Below, piece by piece: positions 47,143 to 57,964 of a DNA stretch of 64,000 bases (position 1 is its first letter; every line of letters begins with the position of its first letter). The DNA is taken from the NCBI GenBank assembly GCA_014529385.2, contig CM043949.1, positions 108,309,977 through 108,373,976 on the forward strand. Direction: 5' to 3'. This DNA is from Adiantum capillus-veneris. Lineage: Eukaryota > Streptophyta > Polypodiopsida > Polypodiales > Pteridaceae. Made by a program: the position numbers and the translations under genes. The notes under the pieces are model-generated. The model had not been told where the DNA came from. It searched no databases and worked only from the letters and a program-made list of their open reading frames with translations.

Positions 47143-47477
47143 TCATAAGTGACTCTCGATGCTCAAAAATGGCTGAAATGAGCGTCGCAATAGAGAGTCC
47201 ACATCGTGGTTGGGAGAGGAAGGTATGTAGGGAGAGCTCATGGCTGAATATATGGGAAAAGAGGACCTAATGTGGTCAAAAGCTGAGCACTCAAGTAGTG
47301 TGTGGTACTCACTCTCTCGCACTTGACGAGGGCATAAGGTGCAAAGTCGATGACACTCCTCGCTAGTGCGCCCCAACGTCCTGTCTCACAGCGTAGAGAA
47401 TGGAGCTAAGACGAATGGAGGCAATGGTGCGGATCGCACTCAACGGGATGGGCTCAAGGATGTAGGAATGGGTTCGG
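47143..47477 (-). pseudogene. LINE ORF2 C-terminal Cys/His region, frameshifted
   Basis: After the main frame stops at 47478, homology continues in other frames. ILEPIPLSAIRTIASIRLSS is at about 47490-47420. From 47376 the frame reads RTSEECHRLCTLCPRQ then EYHTLLECSAF, the C..C..H..C motif found at the end of plant L1 ORF2 proteins. At least two frame changes separate it from the reverse transcriptase. Confidence 0.75.
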
Positions 47478-49532
47478 TTACCTCGTTCCGAGAAGAAGAG
47501 AGATTTGTAGTTTGGGGCAACGTGTGTGGTGTAATGGCTGAAGCGAGAACCTCCGGATTTTCTCCCAAGCCATGATACATTGGCGTTGTAAGAAGGCCTC
47601 ATTAACTTGGGAGTCGATCGACGCATCCTTGACCAAGTGACATGCATCCCATCTTCCAAACCATTTCTTGATATCAAGCATCCACCCCGAACTTAGTATT
47701 TTGCTCTTGCATGTCTTTTGAACCTTTTGACTTGCTTCATATGCGATTCTAGGAAGTCGATGCAAAGGGCTACGTTGTGTCTTACGCATGTACTCCACAA
47801 CCCTTTCCATGCCCAAGACCTCAATGGGAAGCGATCCGGACTCAAGAAGTAAGAGCATGTAGGGTGTTTGTGTCTTGACTTGGAGAAAGTTGGTGAGAAA
47901 ACGCTTTTGGACATTCTCAAACTCTTTCCAAGTAGACTTCCCGATGCTTCCACCCCACACCTCCACTCCATAAAGAAGCACCTGTGTCACCAATGTGTCA
48001 AAGAGGTACTTTTTGAGAGCCCAACACTTGATCTCTCTTGCATTGCACATGTTCTCAAATGCATAATAAGCCCTCTTTCCGGCTTCCAAGCGACGCATTG
48101 CACAATCCTTCCATTTATGATTGGATGGAACCTCAAGGCCAAGGTACTTGAAGTGATCTACCACTTCAAGTTTCTCATTGTTGTATACAATGCATGGATT
48201 TTCGTCATTGAGGGTCTTTACAAGCATAACCTTGGTTTTGGATCCATTCACGATCAGCCCGCTATGTAGGCAAAAGCGTTCCAAGACACTCATAAGCTTT
48301 TGTGCATCTTCTAAGGTATGTGCCAAGAGCACTACATCATCGGCATAAAGCAAAAGCATGATCACCGCATTTCCAATCTTAACCTCTTCCATGCCTTCTT
48401 GCTGCATAAAATCAAGAACCATGTATTCCAATTCATCAATGAGTAGCCCAAAGAGGGTTGGGGAAAGTGGGCATCCTTGTTTGAACACAATAGTGCTTGC
48501 AAAAAATTCTGAAATTCCATCTCCCATACGTAATCGACATATCACTTTTTGGTAGATGCGAAAGACTGCATGCATAAATTCTCTCGGCACTTGAAGGCTT
48601 TGCATACGTCTCCAAAGATTTCCTCGCGGTACCATGTCAAAAGCTTTCTTGAAATCCACAAAGCAACAATACAACTTTTTTCCTTTCAATCGAGACGCTT
48701 CCATAAGAACTCGAAGAGTGACAAGGTGATCAATAGTGCTATGATGCTTTCGAAAACCTGCTTGGCCAAGCGCACGTTTGCCATTCTTTTCAGCCCATTC
48801 ACTTATCTTCATCTCCATGATACATCCAAATAACTTTGCCATCAAAGAACCAACCATTATAGTGCGATAGTTGTTCACATTGTTTACATCTCCTCCTTTG
48901 TGCAAAGGTTTGATCCAATTTTCACTCCAATCATGAGGCATGCCATACTGAAGTGCAAGGTTAAACATATCGCATATCCAATATCGTGTTTTCTTGCTTG
49001 TCCATTTAATCATTTCAGCCTTGACACCTTGAAGGTCACCTGCCTTGCGAGTAGCAAGTTTCTCAAGCGCGCGGCATACATCTTCAATGGTAAAGAAGGG
49101 AGACATAAATGGAAGGGAGCTACAACCCTCCATCTTATCAACATTGGGTTGCTCATAGAGGTTCTTACAATGCATATACATATCCTCAAGAGTCAAGTCA
49201 CCAAAGCTCTCAACGCGCTTGCCTTTTAGATTTTGCCAAAACTTGCCACATGCATGTGCTTTCTCTTGTGCTAAAAGAAGTTGTTTTTCGACTTCCCACC
49301 TTCTCCTCTTCTTTTGAACAAGTGCTTTGTATGTGTGTGAACATTCCAAGTAAACTTCCTTGTCTTTGATTGCATCCAATCTTAGCAAGTGTTTTCGGGC
49401 TTGACTACATTCCATGTCAAACCATTTCTTCTTGGTGCTACCCTTCTTAGACCTTTTGCAAGACATGTGTTTCACCGAAAAGCATTCCTTCGCACAAGAG
49501 AAAATTACTTCTTTGAAACTTTCCACTTGCAT
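47478..49532 (-). CDS. LINE reverse transcriptase (ORF2 main part, 684 aa)
   Basis: An intact frame with the whole reverse transcriptase: WIKPLHKGGDVNNVNNYRTI, LGQAGFRKHHSTIDHL, CCFVDFKKAFDMVPR, FKQGCPLSPTLFGLLIDELE and YADD (plus 48336-48347, about residue 396). The conserved downstream GSKTKVM and thumb-side HFKYLGLEV follow. The first ~130 residues are the Lys-rich linker after the endonuclease. The frame starts mid-protein: the in-frame Met at 49532 is not the natural ORF2 start, which is at 50501. Catalytic residues look complete, but the protein would lack endonuclease because of upstream frameshifts. Confidence 0.88.
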   Translation of the reverse strand: MQVESFKEVIFSCAKECFSVKHMSCKRSKKGSTKKKWFDMECSQARKHLLRLDAIKDKEVYLECSHTYKALVQKKRRRWEVEKQLLLAQEKAHACGKFWQNLKGKRVESFGDLTLEDMYMHCKNLYEQPNVDKMEGCSSLPFMSPFFTIEDVCRALEKLATRKAGDLQGVKAEMIKWTSKKTRYWICDMFNLALQYGMPHDWSENWIKPLHKGGDVNNVNNYRTIMVGSLMAKLFGCIMEMKISEWAEKNGKRALGQAGFRKHHSTIDHLVTLRVLMEASRLKGKKLYCCFVDFKKAFDMVPRGNLWRRMQSLQVPREFMHAVFRIYQKVICRLRMGDGISEFFASTIVFKQGCPLSPTLFGLLIDELEYMVLDFMQQEGMEEVKIGNAVIMLLLYADDVVLLAHTLEDAQKLMSVLERFCLHSGLIVNGSKTKVMLVKTLNDENPCIVYNNEKLEVVDHFKYLGLEVPSNHKWKDCAMRRLEAGKRAYYAFENMCNAREIKCWALKKYLFDTLVTQVLLYGVEVWGGSIGKSTWKEFENVQKRFLTNFLQVKTQTPYMLLLLESGSLPIEVLGMERVVEYMRKTQRSPLHRLPRIAYEASQKVQKTCKSKILSSGWMLDIKKWFGRWDACHLVKDASIDSQVNEAFLQRQCIMAWEKIRRFSLQPLHHTRCPKLQISLLLGTR

Positions 49533-50501
49533 TCTAATGTTGGGCTCCCTTGATGCTCTATCATGCTTAACATTTGGTCCACCATATCAGCATATATAAG
49601 TGCTCGTTTGAAGTCTAGACGTAGGTACAAATGATTCACATCATGATTGGAGGCTACATGCTCGGGCCGTTTACCACACTTGAGGTCAATACATAACATC
49701 CTATGATCCGATTCCCGATTCCATTCACCAAGTGTAAAGCTTTGTATGCATTCTAGAGTGGCTTCTGAGAACAACATATAGTCAATCACGCTAGCACCAT
49801 TGTGCTTTTTACATGTAAAGTCATTGGTGCCTTGCCATAGAGATACACCATTTGCAATGAGCATTCCGGTACTATTGCACATATGTAGAAGTGACTTTCC
49901 ATAGTGATCCACTTCTTTTGCATCATTAGAACTTCGATTATACATGTATGAGTCATCCACTCTTCTTGATACATGCGGCATGTCGACTTGTTGTGTGTCG
50001 TGTTGTAACATATTTGTGCGAGCATCATGTCTCCAAAAACAATGACTTCACCTTGATCCTTGTAATGAGCAATGTCTTCCTCTAGTTCAACAAAGGGCTG
50101 ATCTCTATCCATATTCAAGCGAGCATAAAAGTTGGAGTCATAGTGAGGAATGTAGCAGCCGGCCACAAACATGACTTGACCATTTGGTGGGCTGATTTTC
50201 ATCCATAAGTAGCGTTTATACTTATCTTCTTTGACAATGGAAACATCTTTCAAACCCTTTTTGGTCATACATGCTACGCCTCCTTGGCCTCTTCGTTGCT
50301 TTGCATTTTGGCCCACATCAAAGAATGTACATCGTATTTGTCAAATCCAAGAATTCGTTGCGCATCATGCTCCCATGTTTCGACAAGAAGTATCACATCG
50401 GAGTCATTGGTAAGCTCATCAATGCCAATTCCCGCATTCCATGGATACCAGTTACAATTCCAAAAGCTTATTCGCAAGCGTGAGTTGGTCTCATAGATCA
50501 T
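49505..50501 (-). pseudogene. LINE ORF2 endonuclease region, three frameshifts
   Basis: The natural start is at 50501 (MIYETNSRLRISFWNCNW), giving the endonuclease N-terminus with its Asn and ILLVETWEHD Glu. After a frame change near 50316, the next stretch is GGVACMTKKGL and VMFVAGCYIPHYDSNFY to VIVFGDM. A single-base loss near 50025 hits the catalytic GDxNA motif. The following frame (to 49505) carries FTCKKHNGASVIDYML and ESDHRMLCIDL, the last catalytic elements. A further shift near 49555 leads into the reverse transcriptase frame. Confidence 0.85.
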
Positions 50502-50507
50502 GTGTCC

Positions 50508-51449
50508 CTATTTGTTGGGTGGACTTGCATCCTCCTCAAGTGACTTTTCTTCTTGAGATGATACCTTAACCTTCTTGCTTCTTTCCTCGTATGCTTTGCG
50601 ACGTACATTTTGTTGCATAAGAGTGCGATCCTCATATACATTACAACCCGTTCCTTTGAGGTAGATCCAACCAGTGTCAAGGATGATCTTTCTCTTTACC
50701 TCATCAGCCATGGTACATACAATAGGTCTTTCTCCCGAGCGAGGGACTCCTTGTTTTCCAACTCGATGTGCACCATAAGCCATGATTCCTGACATGCCAA
50801 AGTGTGTAGCAAAAAACTCTTCAATAGCAACCGCAAGAGATTGGGGTGTTTCCATGCTTTCCTCCTTGATTCCACGAATGACGATGTTCTTTGAGCGTTT
50901 TTGTCGTTCTTGCAATTCTTGAGTGTCCACATTCTCTACATTCTTTGCTTGGACAACGGCTTGCGTGATAGGAGATGTAGAAACCACATTATCCTTACAT
51001 ATATCAGCCCATGATTTGGATGCATTTCTCATCTCACATACATCATGTCGTATTGTATCTATCGTTTCCTCTTTCAATACATGATCACTCTTAACTTTGC
51101 TCAAGCGCTCTTTCACTACATTCATGTCCACAAGAGAGCGTTTACATTCTTGAACTTCATTCTCAAGATGCATCAAGCGTGTTGTTTGCATTTCAAGAAC
51201 CTTCTTGAGGTGCTCATTCTCCACAACGAGAACTCTTAAAGTACCATTCTCCATTGCAAGTGCGCGCAACTCTTCACCTTGCTTGTTGACGGTTTCTTGT
51301 AACGAGATCAAGTAAGCCATGATCATTGCTTCCGTTGTTGTAGACGATGTGGTTGGATTAGCATCCAAATTCCTTGGAGATTTTGCATCATTCTCCATGG
51401 CGAGTGTGGCTTTTCCACCCTTGCGAGTTTTGTCTGACATTGCCTTCAA
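50508..51449 (-). CDS. LINE ORF1 protein, coiled coil plus RRM-like domain (313 aa)
   Basis: The intact frame begins MKAMSDKTRKGGKATLAMEN. Residues about 45-140 have heptad-like Leu/Met spacing (LISLQETVNKQGEELRAL, LKKVLEMQTTRLMHLENEV), a coiled coil for trimer formation. Residues about 185-290 match the L1 ORF1p core (KRSKNIVIRGIKEESMETP, YGAHRVGKQGVP, RPIVCTMADEVKRKII, NVYEDRTLMQQNVRRKAYEE). The basic C-terminus lacks a CCHC knuckle. Its likely role is RNA binding and chaperoning of the element transcript. Most plant L1 elements instead have a DUF4283/zinc-knuckle ORF1, so this type is notable. The ORF1 stop lies only six bases before the ORF2 ATG. Confidence 0.88.
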   Translation of the reverse strand: MKAMSDKTRKGGKATLAMENDAKSPRNLDANPTTSSTTTEAMIMAYLISLQETVNKQGEELRALAMENGTLRVLVVENEHLKKVLEMQTTRLMHLENEVQECKRSLVDMNVVKERLSKVKSDHVLKEETIDTIRHDVCEMRNASKSWADICKDNVVSTSPITQAVVQAKNVENVDTQELQERQKRSKNIVIRGIKEESMETPQSLAVAIEEFFATHFGMSGIMAYGAHRVGKQGVPRSGERPIVCTMADEVKRKIILDTGWIYLKGTGCNVYEDRTLMQQNVRRKAYEERSKKVKVSSQEEKSLEEDASPPNK

Positions 51450-51725
51450 GTCGGCAACAAAAACGCAAAGTTTTGACAGTTTTTTCAGTTCTGAGATGCT
51501 GTTACAGCAAAGCCTTTCATTACACAGAAAAATTCTGTCTTTACATCAATGCGTAGAGGGCTTCGTGCTCTTTGATTGAGGCTATAGATCACCTGGTTGA
51601 GCTGCTTCACGCACACCGTCGACTATTGCGACCCCACTTGAATTGGCTTGCACACTTGTTGCCTTGCTTCACAAACACCTCAATAACGATTGGCGCACTA
51701 ACTTCGATTTGCGTGCGACTAGAGC

Positions 51726-51729
<4 letters not shown>

Positions 51730-51811
<82 letters not shown>
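51730..51811. repeat. (GA)41 microsatellite
   Basis: An uninterrupted GA run of about 82 bp, upstream (minus-strand sense) of LINE ORF1. A CT run of about 45 bp follows at 51901-51945. Confidence 0.97.
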
Positions 51812-51814
<3 letters not shown>

Positions 51815-51899
51815 TACTGCAGGACCTAGGTTTACAAGTTGGTCGTGTCAACTTGCAGAGCTGCATGCGCATGCACCACTCTCTTTTAATGCAGCGTTT

Positions 51900-51900
<1 letters not shown>

Positions 51901-51945
<45 letters not shown>
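51901..51945. repeat. (CT)22 microsatellite
   Basis: An uninterrupted CT run, inverted relative to the GA run 90 bp to its left. The two could pair as an imperfect stem. Confidence 0.97.
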
Positions 51946-51948
<3 letters not shown>

Positions 51949-52246
51949 CAGCATTGCTGCCCTTCAGGCTTCATAGTTCAGCCTTTGGCCCCTTCCTCTT
52001 GAGTCCTGAGTCCCAGGGCTAGAAAAATACATTTTTCCTAACAGAAGAAAATAAAGGCAAGCTTGAAATTCTCCCGGTCTTTAGGTCAAAACTTAAAGCT
52101 TTTGCCGGTAATTACACTAAAATTTGTGAAAACTTCCCGGTTTTCTTCCAGGCAAGCTCAAAATCTAACCGGGATTTTAGGATTTCAGCAGGTTAAAATA
52201 TATTGGACCCCGGATTTTTTCTAACATTGGTCCTGACTCCTTCCTC

Positions 52247-52359
<113 letters not shown>

Positions 52360-52964
52360 GGTGAGGTTTCCGAGGCCGGGAAGAAAGCAGCCGCCACCCA
52401 CTCTGTGCTCGAGAGATATCATTTTTCCAGACATACAAAATTCCTTTCCTTGATTTCGTCAAGAGGAAATTTTAGAAAATTAGGTGTTTTTTTGGGTTTT
52501 TACACTATTTTTGTCTATTTTGGGGTGGAATTTCTTCTTTTCCCCTTGCCCTCAACTGAAAATTGAAAACGGTTAAACTGAGCACATTTTCCACGAACAC
52601 TGCACCCACTAAATGGTTGTGGGAGATATTCAAGAGTTGTAGAGTGGGATATCGTGACAGGTGATCAAAAGGATAAAGGCCACACTAAGGTTGAGCAGGT
52701 TTGGGAAGCAAGACGAGGGGATCAGGGGGGATAGTTGTTGTGGACAAGGGAGAGGTGCTAAAGCTTTTGGAACTTGGAGAAGTTGGAGAGTGAGGTGAAG
52801 GTGCCTGAGAGGAAGTTGGAGTTGATGTCAAGGGAAGTGAGGATGGGGAGGCGCAATAGGTCAGGGGTGAGGGAGCCGTTCAAGGATTGGTTGTGGAGGT
52901 TGATGGAGAGGCCGGTGATGAGGTCAGGGCTATTGGGGGCGCGACTGCCTGTCAGTGTGCGAAG
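52360..52964. other. No recognised gene
   Basis: A purine-rich plus-strand frame at 52774 onwards gives a Glu/Arg/Leu-rich translation (GVREPFKDWL) that I cannot assign. The minus strand of 52730-52930 has a Leu-rich look, but no domain can be claimed. Confidence 0.35.
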
Positions 52965-53135
52965 AAAACTTTTTTCTAAAAACTTGGGAAACCTACATAT
53001 GAGAGATTTTAGAGGTAAATTGGTTAAGTTGAAGGTTTTTACACTAAATTTCTCCAGATTTGGTAGGTTTTTTCACCTTCACATATTAAATCTAGAGGGA
53101 AATCTCAAAATTTGTAGTAGGCGGCTAAACCTAGG

Positions 53136-53142
<7 letters not shown>
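52965..53142 (+). repeat. Dispersed repeat, copy 2
   Basis: Shares aaaacttg, aacctacata, gaggtaaattg, gaaggtttttacac, tttttcaccttca, aatctcaaaatttgtag and aacctaggtt with 46720-46920. It runs directly into the GA tract at 53145. Confidence 0.75.

Positions 53143-53144
<2 letters not shown>

Positions 53145-53231
<87 letters not shown>
53145..53231. repeat. (GA)43 microsatellite
   Basis: An uninterrupted GA run of about 87 bp. Confidence 0.97.
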
Positions 53232-53233
<2 letters not shown>

Positions 53234-53277
53234 GCATATTGTGGGTGGACGCAGGTTGGAGCACGAATAGAGCGCAG

Positions 53278-53638
53278 CCATGGCCAGGATGAAGAAGACA
53301 AGAGGCGCTGACTGAGATGTTCATGTAGCCATATTGGTGACAAAGCTTCTTAAATGCTTCGAGTTCAGCTCTTGCGCCGAGTGTCCTTTCCTTCATGTTG
53401 GTGCATAGTAATATTGCAAGTGCACAGTAATGCAAGTGGGCCTATTGCCATTGCACAACCATGGTCAGGATGAAGAAGAAAGAGGCGCGGACTGAGATGT
53501 TCATGTAGCCATATTGGTGACAAAGCTTCTTAACTGCTTCGAGTTCAGCTCTTGCGTCGAGTGTCGTTTCCTTTATGTTGTTGCGTAGTAATATTACAAG
53601 TGCACAGTAATGCAAGTGGGCCTATTGCCGTTGCACAA
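53278..53638. repeat. Tandem duplication, two copies of about 181 bp
   Basis: The unit beginning ccatggccaggatgaagaag at 53278 recurs at 53459 (ccatggtcaggatgaagaag). It ends in gttgcacaa near 53638. Copies differ at scattered positions, so it is older than the 230-bp duplication near the window start. Confidence 0.9.
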
Positions 53639-53991
53639 TATATTGCAACTAGGATGGTACACAGTCATGGAGTATTGCAAGTGGCGACCAACTGCAATTA
53701 TAATTCATCAGCGCTTGCAACCCAGTGTACAACTCCTCCACACTGTGTGCAAGCTGCACCTCAAATACCAAAATGGTCCTTTTCTGCTTGCAATCACTGG
53801 GTCTAGCCACACACATTTCAAAGACCCTTGCTTTTTTACATTTTTGTCTCTGCCTCTTTGCTGCTGGTTGAAGAAGCCAAGATGTAGGTGAGCATTTCAA
53901 GGCTACAAAGGCGTAGGGCTTCTGCAATGCACTGAATTGCCCATGCCAGATCAAGATCACCCCTACTGCGTTGTTGGAGATGAGAAGCTCG

Positions 53992-54122
<131 letters not shown>

Positions 54123-54316
54123 GAGAGGTGTTGCTACCACAAAAGGAGTGAAGGAGGCATGCGTCAACAAATGCAACCTCCTCTGTTTTTTCAACGTTCG
54201 CTATCTTTTTTAATCCCAACAATTGTGCGTATTGTGCACTCTGCATTGCTCTCAATTACCTCTCACAACCTCTTAGGCGTTTCTATTCAAGAAAAGTACC
54301 GCTTATTTTCACCTCC

Positions 54317-54319
<3 letters not shown>

Positions 54320-54376
<57 letters not shown>
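54320..54376. repeat. (CT)n microsatellite
   Basis: A CT run of about 57 bp with one tg interruption, 200 bp from the GA run and in the opposite sense. Confidence 0.96.
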
Positions 54377-56390
54377 AGCAAGGCAAGGCGACTACATGTC
54401 GGTGTCTAGGTTGGGAGAGCTAGCCAAGTTTAGGTTGGGAAGCTAGGGCGAAGAGCTATTATGCCCTGCAGTACTGCTATCTCATACGAACAAGGTGGTG
54501 TTAATGCCATGGAGTTTGACAGGACTGGCTGAGTTAGCCACGGTGCTGTTAAATTTGCATATAGACACATGCAAGTGTGTATGCCCTCATTCGCATAGCA
54601 TCGCCGGAGACGGCGTCGTTGTACTAGTTACCTTAACTATCTTGTGGATTTGCACACATCATTGCTTGAAGTCGTGCCTTTTGAAATTGTGGACTTGACA
54701 ATTTCGACTTCTTGCGCATAAATAATGTAGAATGGCTTGGTGTAGGCTTCACCATACTGTAGTCTTGCCCACCTTATGAAAATGATTTGTGTTGTCACAT
54801 GCAGGGTCAATTGAAAAAAATGCTTACAAACATATCTCTAAATAGATCATAACTTAATGCACTCTCTACAATGAGCCAACACCTGTGACTATTACTTGCT
54901 ATGGTTTTCTACACATGAAGGCCCTACCCAACTAATCACATCAGCTCGTCAGATGGATGACCATCTCATCCATGCACCGCCACCTCAATTGTCATGTCAC
55001 GTTTTTTAATTTAAAAATATCAAAATATTTAAATTTGGAAATAGATAATTCGATCATATTCTTTTTTAGCACAAATTAATTTAAATACATTATTTTGGTA
55101 AGTATTAAACTTTAATTAATATAATTTAATATTATAATTTTTTATAATTAAACTAATTGAATAACATTTTAAAAAATTTACTAGATATCGTGTAGGCATC
55201 ATTGCAAAGACGTACTTCAACAACATTGATCTTGCATCACGTATTCGACTTTGTGAACAATTTGTTACATCCAACGTTGTGTCATTGTGAGGCACACATA
55301 GTTACAGATATCCATAGTCAAAAGTCATGTGGGGCCATTGTAGTAGTTGTGGATAGTGTTAGACGGTCTTACACAACTTTATCTAGGCGAGGCTCTAGGG
55401 ACACACTTGAAGCTCATCCCACACTTATTATAACGGTTTTAGGTGCGTCCATCACATGTATTTCTCGAGCCACTTCTAATGTTATTTGTTTGTCAACCCA
55501 CATTGCATGCCAAGCACCTTAAGAGACATCAACTTGATTTGGGGCATGGTGAGGATTTTCATGTGAGCAGCAGGCATGCTCCTTCAAAATGCTCATGCAT
55601 TTTGGATCCACTCATGAGAGAACTCATAGGTCAATTTTGGAAGAAGATTGCTAGAGTTCAATTTAAAGACAATTTGACATAGGGTTGATCGTATACAATA
55701 TATAGAGCATGGTGCTTGCATTCTTGAGATCATGCAGACCCAGTTCTTCCATGCATTCCAACATGGATCCCCCTAGTTCACCATTAGTGAGCACACCTTT
55801 AAGGCATGCAAGCCTTGGTACATGCACTTCAAGCACGAGCAAGAGACTTGCCTTTGTAGATATCATGTACAATTTTAGATGATGTATGGTGTGTTTCACA
55901 CTCTTCCTAGGCATGTTGAAGAGGTCACAATGGGGCTATTGGGTTGAAGGTGACGATGTTGAGTTTGTGGGTGTCTATTTGCTGGAGAGAAAAAAAGCAA
56001 GTTGGCCTTGGGTCCGTGGGATGGCCTCAAACACATGACAACATTGTAATGCCATGGCCTATTGCAAAAGTGTAAGCGAGAAAACACTTCGTAGGCGTTT
56101 AGCAACGGTAGTTAGCAAAAACCCAGATCCCTTGTCACTAGACTATTGAAGCTAATCCACTGGCAACAGACGACGACGACTTTGGGATTTGATCGTCTGA
56201 CACCAAGATGGAGGACACACCTACATAAGGAGATTGGGCACATGCCAAAGTGTGCTAAGACTCAATCGAGAACTCAATTGTGCTATTTTCTTTGATTATT
56301 ATTGATGTGGGACTCCCTCTTGGGACGAAAGGCAAGTGTGAACAGGGGTCGATCCGAGTTGTTGAGGACTGAGGATCGTCCGATGAAATA
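54377..56390. other. No recognised gene; AT-rich block at 55000-55190
   Basis: 55000-55190 is strongly AT-rich (taatataatttaatattata). The remainder has only short frames without domains. The histone promoter should lie in the last few hundred bases, but no convincing TATA box or histone octamer element could be picked out. Confidence 0.4.
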
Positions 56391-56555
56391 GGTTGCGTGA
56401 GCGGCGCAGATAAGCGGGGGAGTATTCGAAATTCAAATGGAGCAGGTAGCAGGCTCTACCTTACATATAGACGGGAGCAGATCAGTGTTCAGCAGAAGAG
56501 GCGTGAAGCTTTCCTTTACCTGAGAGACGTGCTGCAAGTTGTGAGAGAGCATAGT

Positions 56556-57144
56556 ATGGATTCCAGCAAGGGCAGTAAGGGAGGGCGCGGCAAGGTAGCC
56601 AGGAAGAAGGGCGTCTCTAAGACTGTCAAAGCAGGCCTTCAATTCCCGGTGGGCAGACTCGCCCGCTACCTCAAGAAGGGCCGCTATGCCAAGCGCGTTG
56701 GCACCGGCGCCCCCGTCTATCTTGCTGCTGTGCTCGAGTACCTCGCTGCTGAGGTAAGAGCTCCTCATCCTTCATACTGATCTGTTTTATGCTGCAATAC
56801 ACTTGATGTTCTTTGATTTTGGAAATTTCAAGCGAAGATTAAAGTGGGCGGTCCTGGATCCGAGCAGAAGAGAACCTTCATAGCTGATTTTGGGTTTTGT
56901 TGTGCAGGTGTTGGAGCTGGCTGGCAATGCAGCCCGTGACAACAAGAAGAACAGAATCATTCCTCGCCATATCCAGCTCGCCATAAGAAACGATGAGGAG
57001 CTTGGCAAGTTGCTGAGCGGCGTGACCATAGCTTATGGCGGTGTGCTGCCCAATATTCACCAGGTCCTTCTGCCCAAGAAGAGCGCAGAGAAGGCTGAGA
57101 AGGCTGCCAAAGCCCCCAAGTCACCCAAGAAAGCGGCGGCATAG
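56556..57144 (+). CDS. Histone H2A, H2A.W-like (two exons, 144 aa)
   Basis: Exon 1 (56556-56753, 66 codons) and exon 2 (56908-57144) are joined by a 154-bp GT-AG phase-0 intron after YLAAE. The protein has the H2A signature AGLQFPVGR and a complete histone fold ([69 protein letters not shown]). The Lys/Ala-rich tail contains KSPKK. The SPKK-type tail and KKGRYA at loop L1 are features of plant H2A.W, which marks heterochromatin. There is no SQ(E/D) motif of H2A.X and none of the H2A.Z-specific residues. I choose the ATG at 56556 because [13 protein letters not shown] is a normal H2A tail; an in-frame open stretch back to 56397 has no histone character. GC-rich third positions contrast with the AT-rich surroundings. 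Confidence 0.95.
56754..56907 (+). other. Intron of the histone H2A gene
   Basis: Begins gtaaga and ends tttgttgtgcag; phase 0, 154 bp. Confidence 0.93.
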
Positions 57145-57165
57145 ATATCACTCCCAATCTTTGAA

Positions 57166-57181
57166 GGTGTTTCTCAACACC
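57166..57181 (+). promoter_or_regulatory. Possible 3' stem-loop of the histone mRNA
   Basis: ggtgtt-tctc-aacacc lies 21 bases after the stop codon. A 6-bp stem with a 4-base loop matching UYUN has the geometry of the animal histone mRNA stem-loop. The fourth stem pair (G-C) deviates from its consensus and no purine-rich downstream element is seen, so chance is possible. Confidence 0.35.
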
Positions 57182-57964
57182 ACCTTATCTTGTTATTATC
57201 AGCTTCTCACTTTGAAGATAGCATTTCAAACCAGAGGTCATACACAGCAAGGTGAAGGACTGTGATGTTACCCCGAGCTAGGGGGTTGTCATTCTAACAC
57301 GTTTGGGCTTGAGGGTGTGGAATCAAGAAGAGAAGTTTCAAGAAAATGTTGAGACTAATGAACTACTGTAAGTTCTAATTAAGCCTCAAGCACTATAGCT
57401 ACATACTCAATTGCACCTCCACCAATCTACTTATTAATTCTTGGCACACACAAGATTTACTCAGGAAGCCTTACTTGAAATAACTTACTCTTACACTAAA
57501 TCTCAACCAAGCAAGGATAAGATGCACTCAATCTATCAAATCACATGAGCAATTATCAATTTAAGAGAGTGATTTGTTATGAATTAAGGAAAATGAATGT
57601 AAACACATTTAGACGAGAGACAGGAAAGTAAATAGACTCATCTATGTATTATAACTTCATTGTAAGTATAAAGGAGAGGTTCATTTCCCTCCTTAGTCAC
57701 CTTCTCCATTATCTCTATTTCTAGTCTTAAACCTCCCTTTTCAAATGATATAACTTTCATATTTATGCTTAGGGTTCATAAAATATGTTTTAGAGTGTGT
57801 CAAATGTAAGTTCTAGTATTAATAAATATCTCATCAACCAAATTAGTTAGGTAATGGAGTGCATTCATCCAAAAGTCACTACTATCTACACGTGCTTACA
57901 AAATTAAGATCAAATTTTTAGTATCACAAAAGCTTCGGCAAATCTTACAAAAGTCACTACTATT
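57182..57964. other. Histone 3' flank, non-coding
   Basis: Presumed 3' untranslated region followed by AT-rich non-coding DNA. No gene recognised. Confidence 0.45.

Larger units (their letters stand above)
47143..51449 (-). mobile_element. Non-LTR retrotransposon (LINE, L1-like)
   Basis: Two-gene layout on the minus strand: ORF1 (51449-50508), six bases, then ORF2 start at 50501. ORF2 holds an apurinic-type endonuclease, a reverse transcriptase with YADD and a C-terminal Cys/His motif. No LTRs or integrase. No clear poly(A) tail or target duplication is visible at the left end; a GT/GA microsatellite lies about 90 bp beyond. ORF2 carries several frameshifts. Confidence 0.9.

Noticed and set aside
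56397-56555. In-frame N-terminal extension of the histone H2A
   Set aside because: 53 extra residues without histone character before a normal H2A tail; more likely 5' untranslated sequence.
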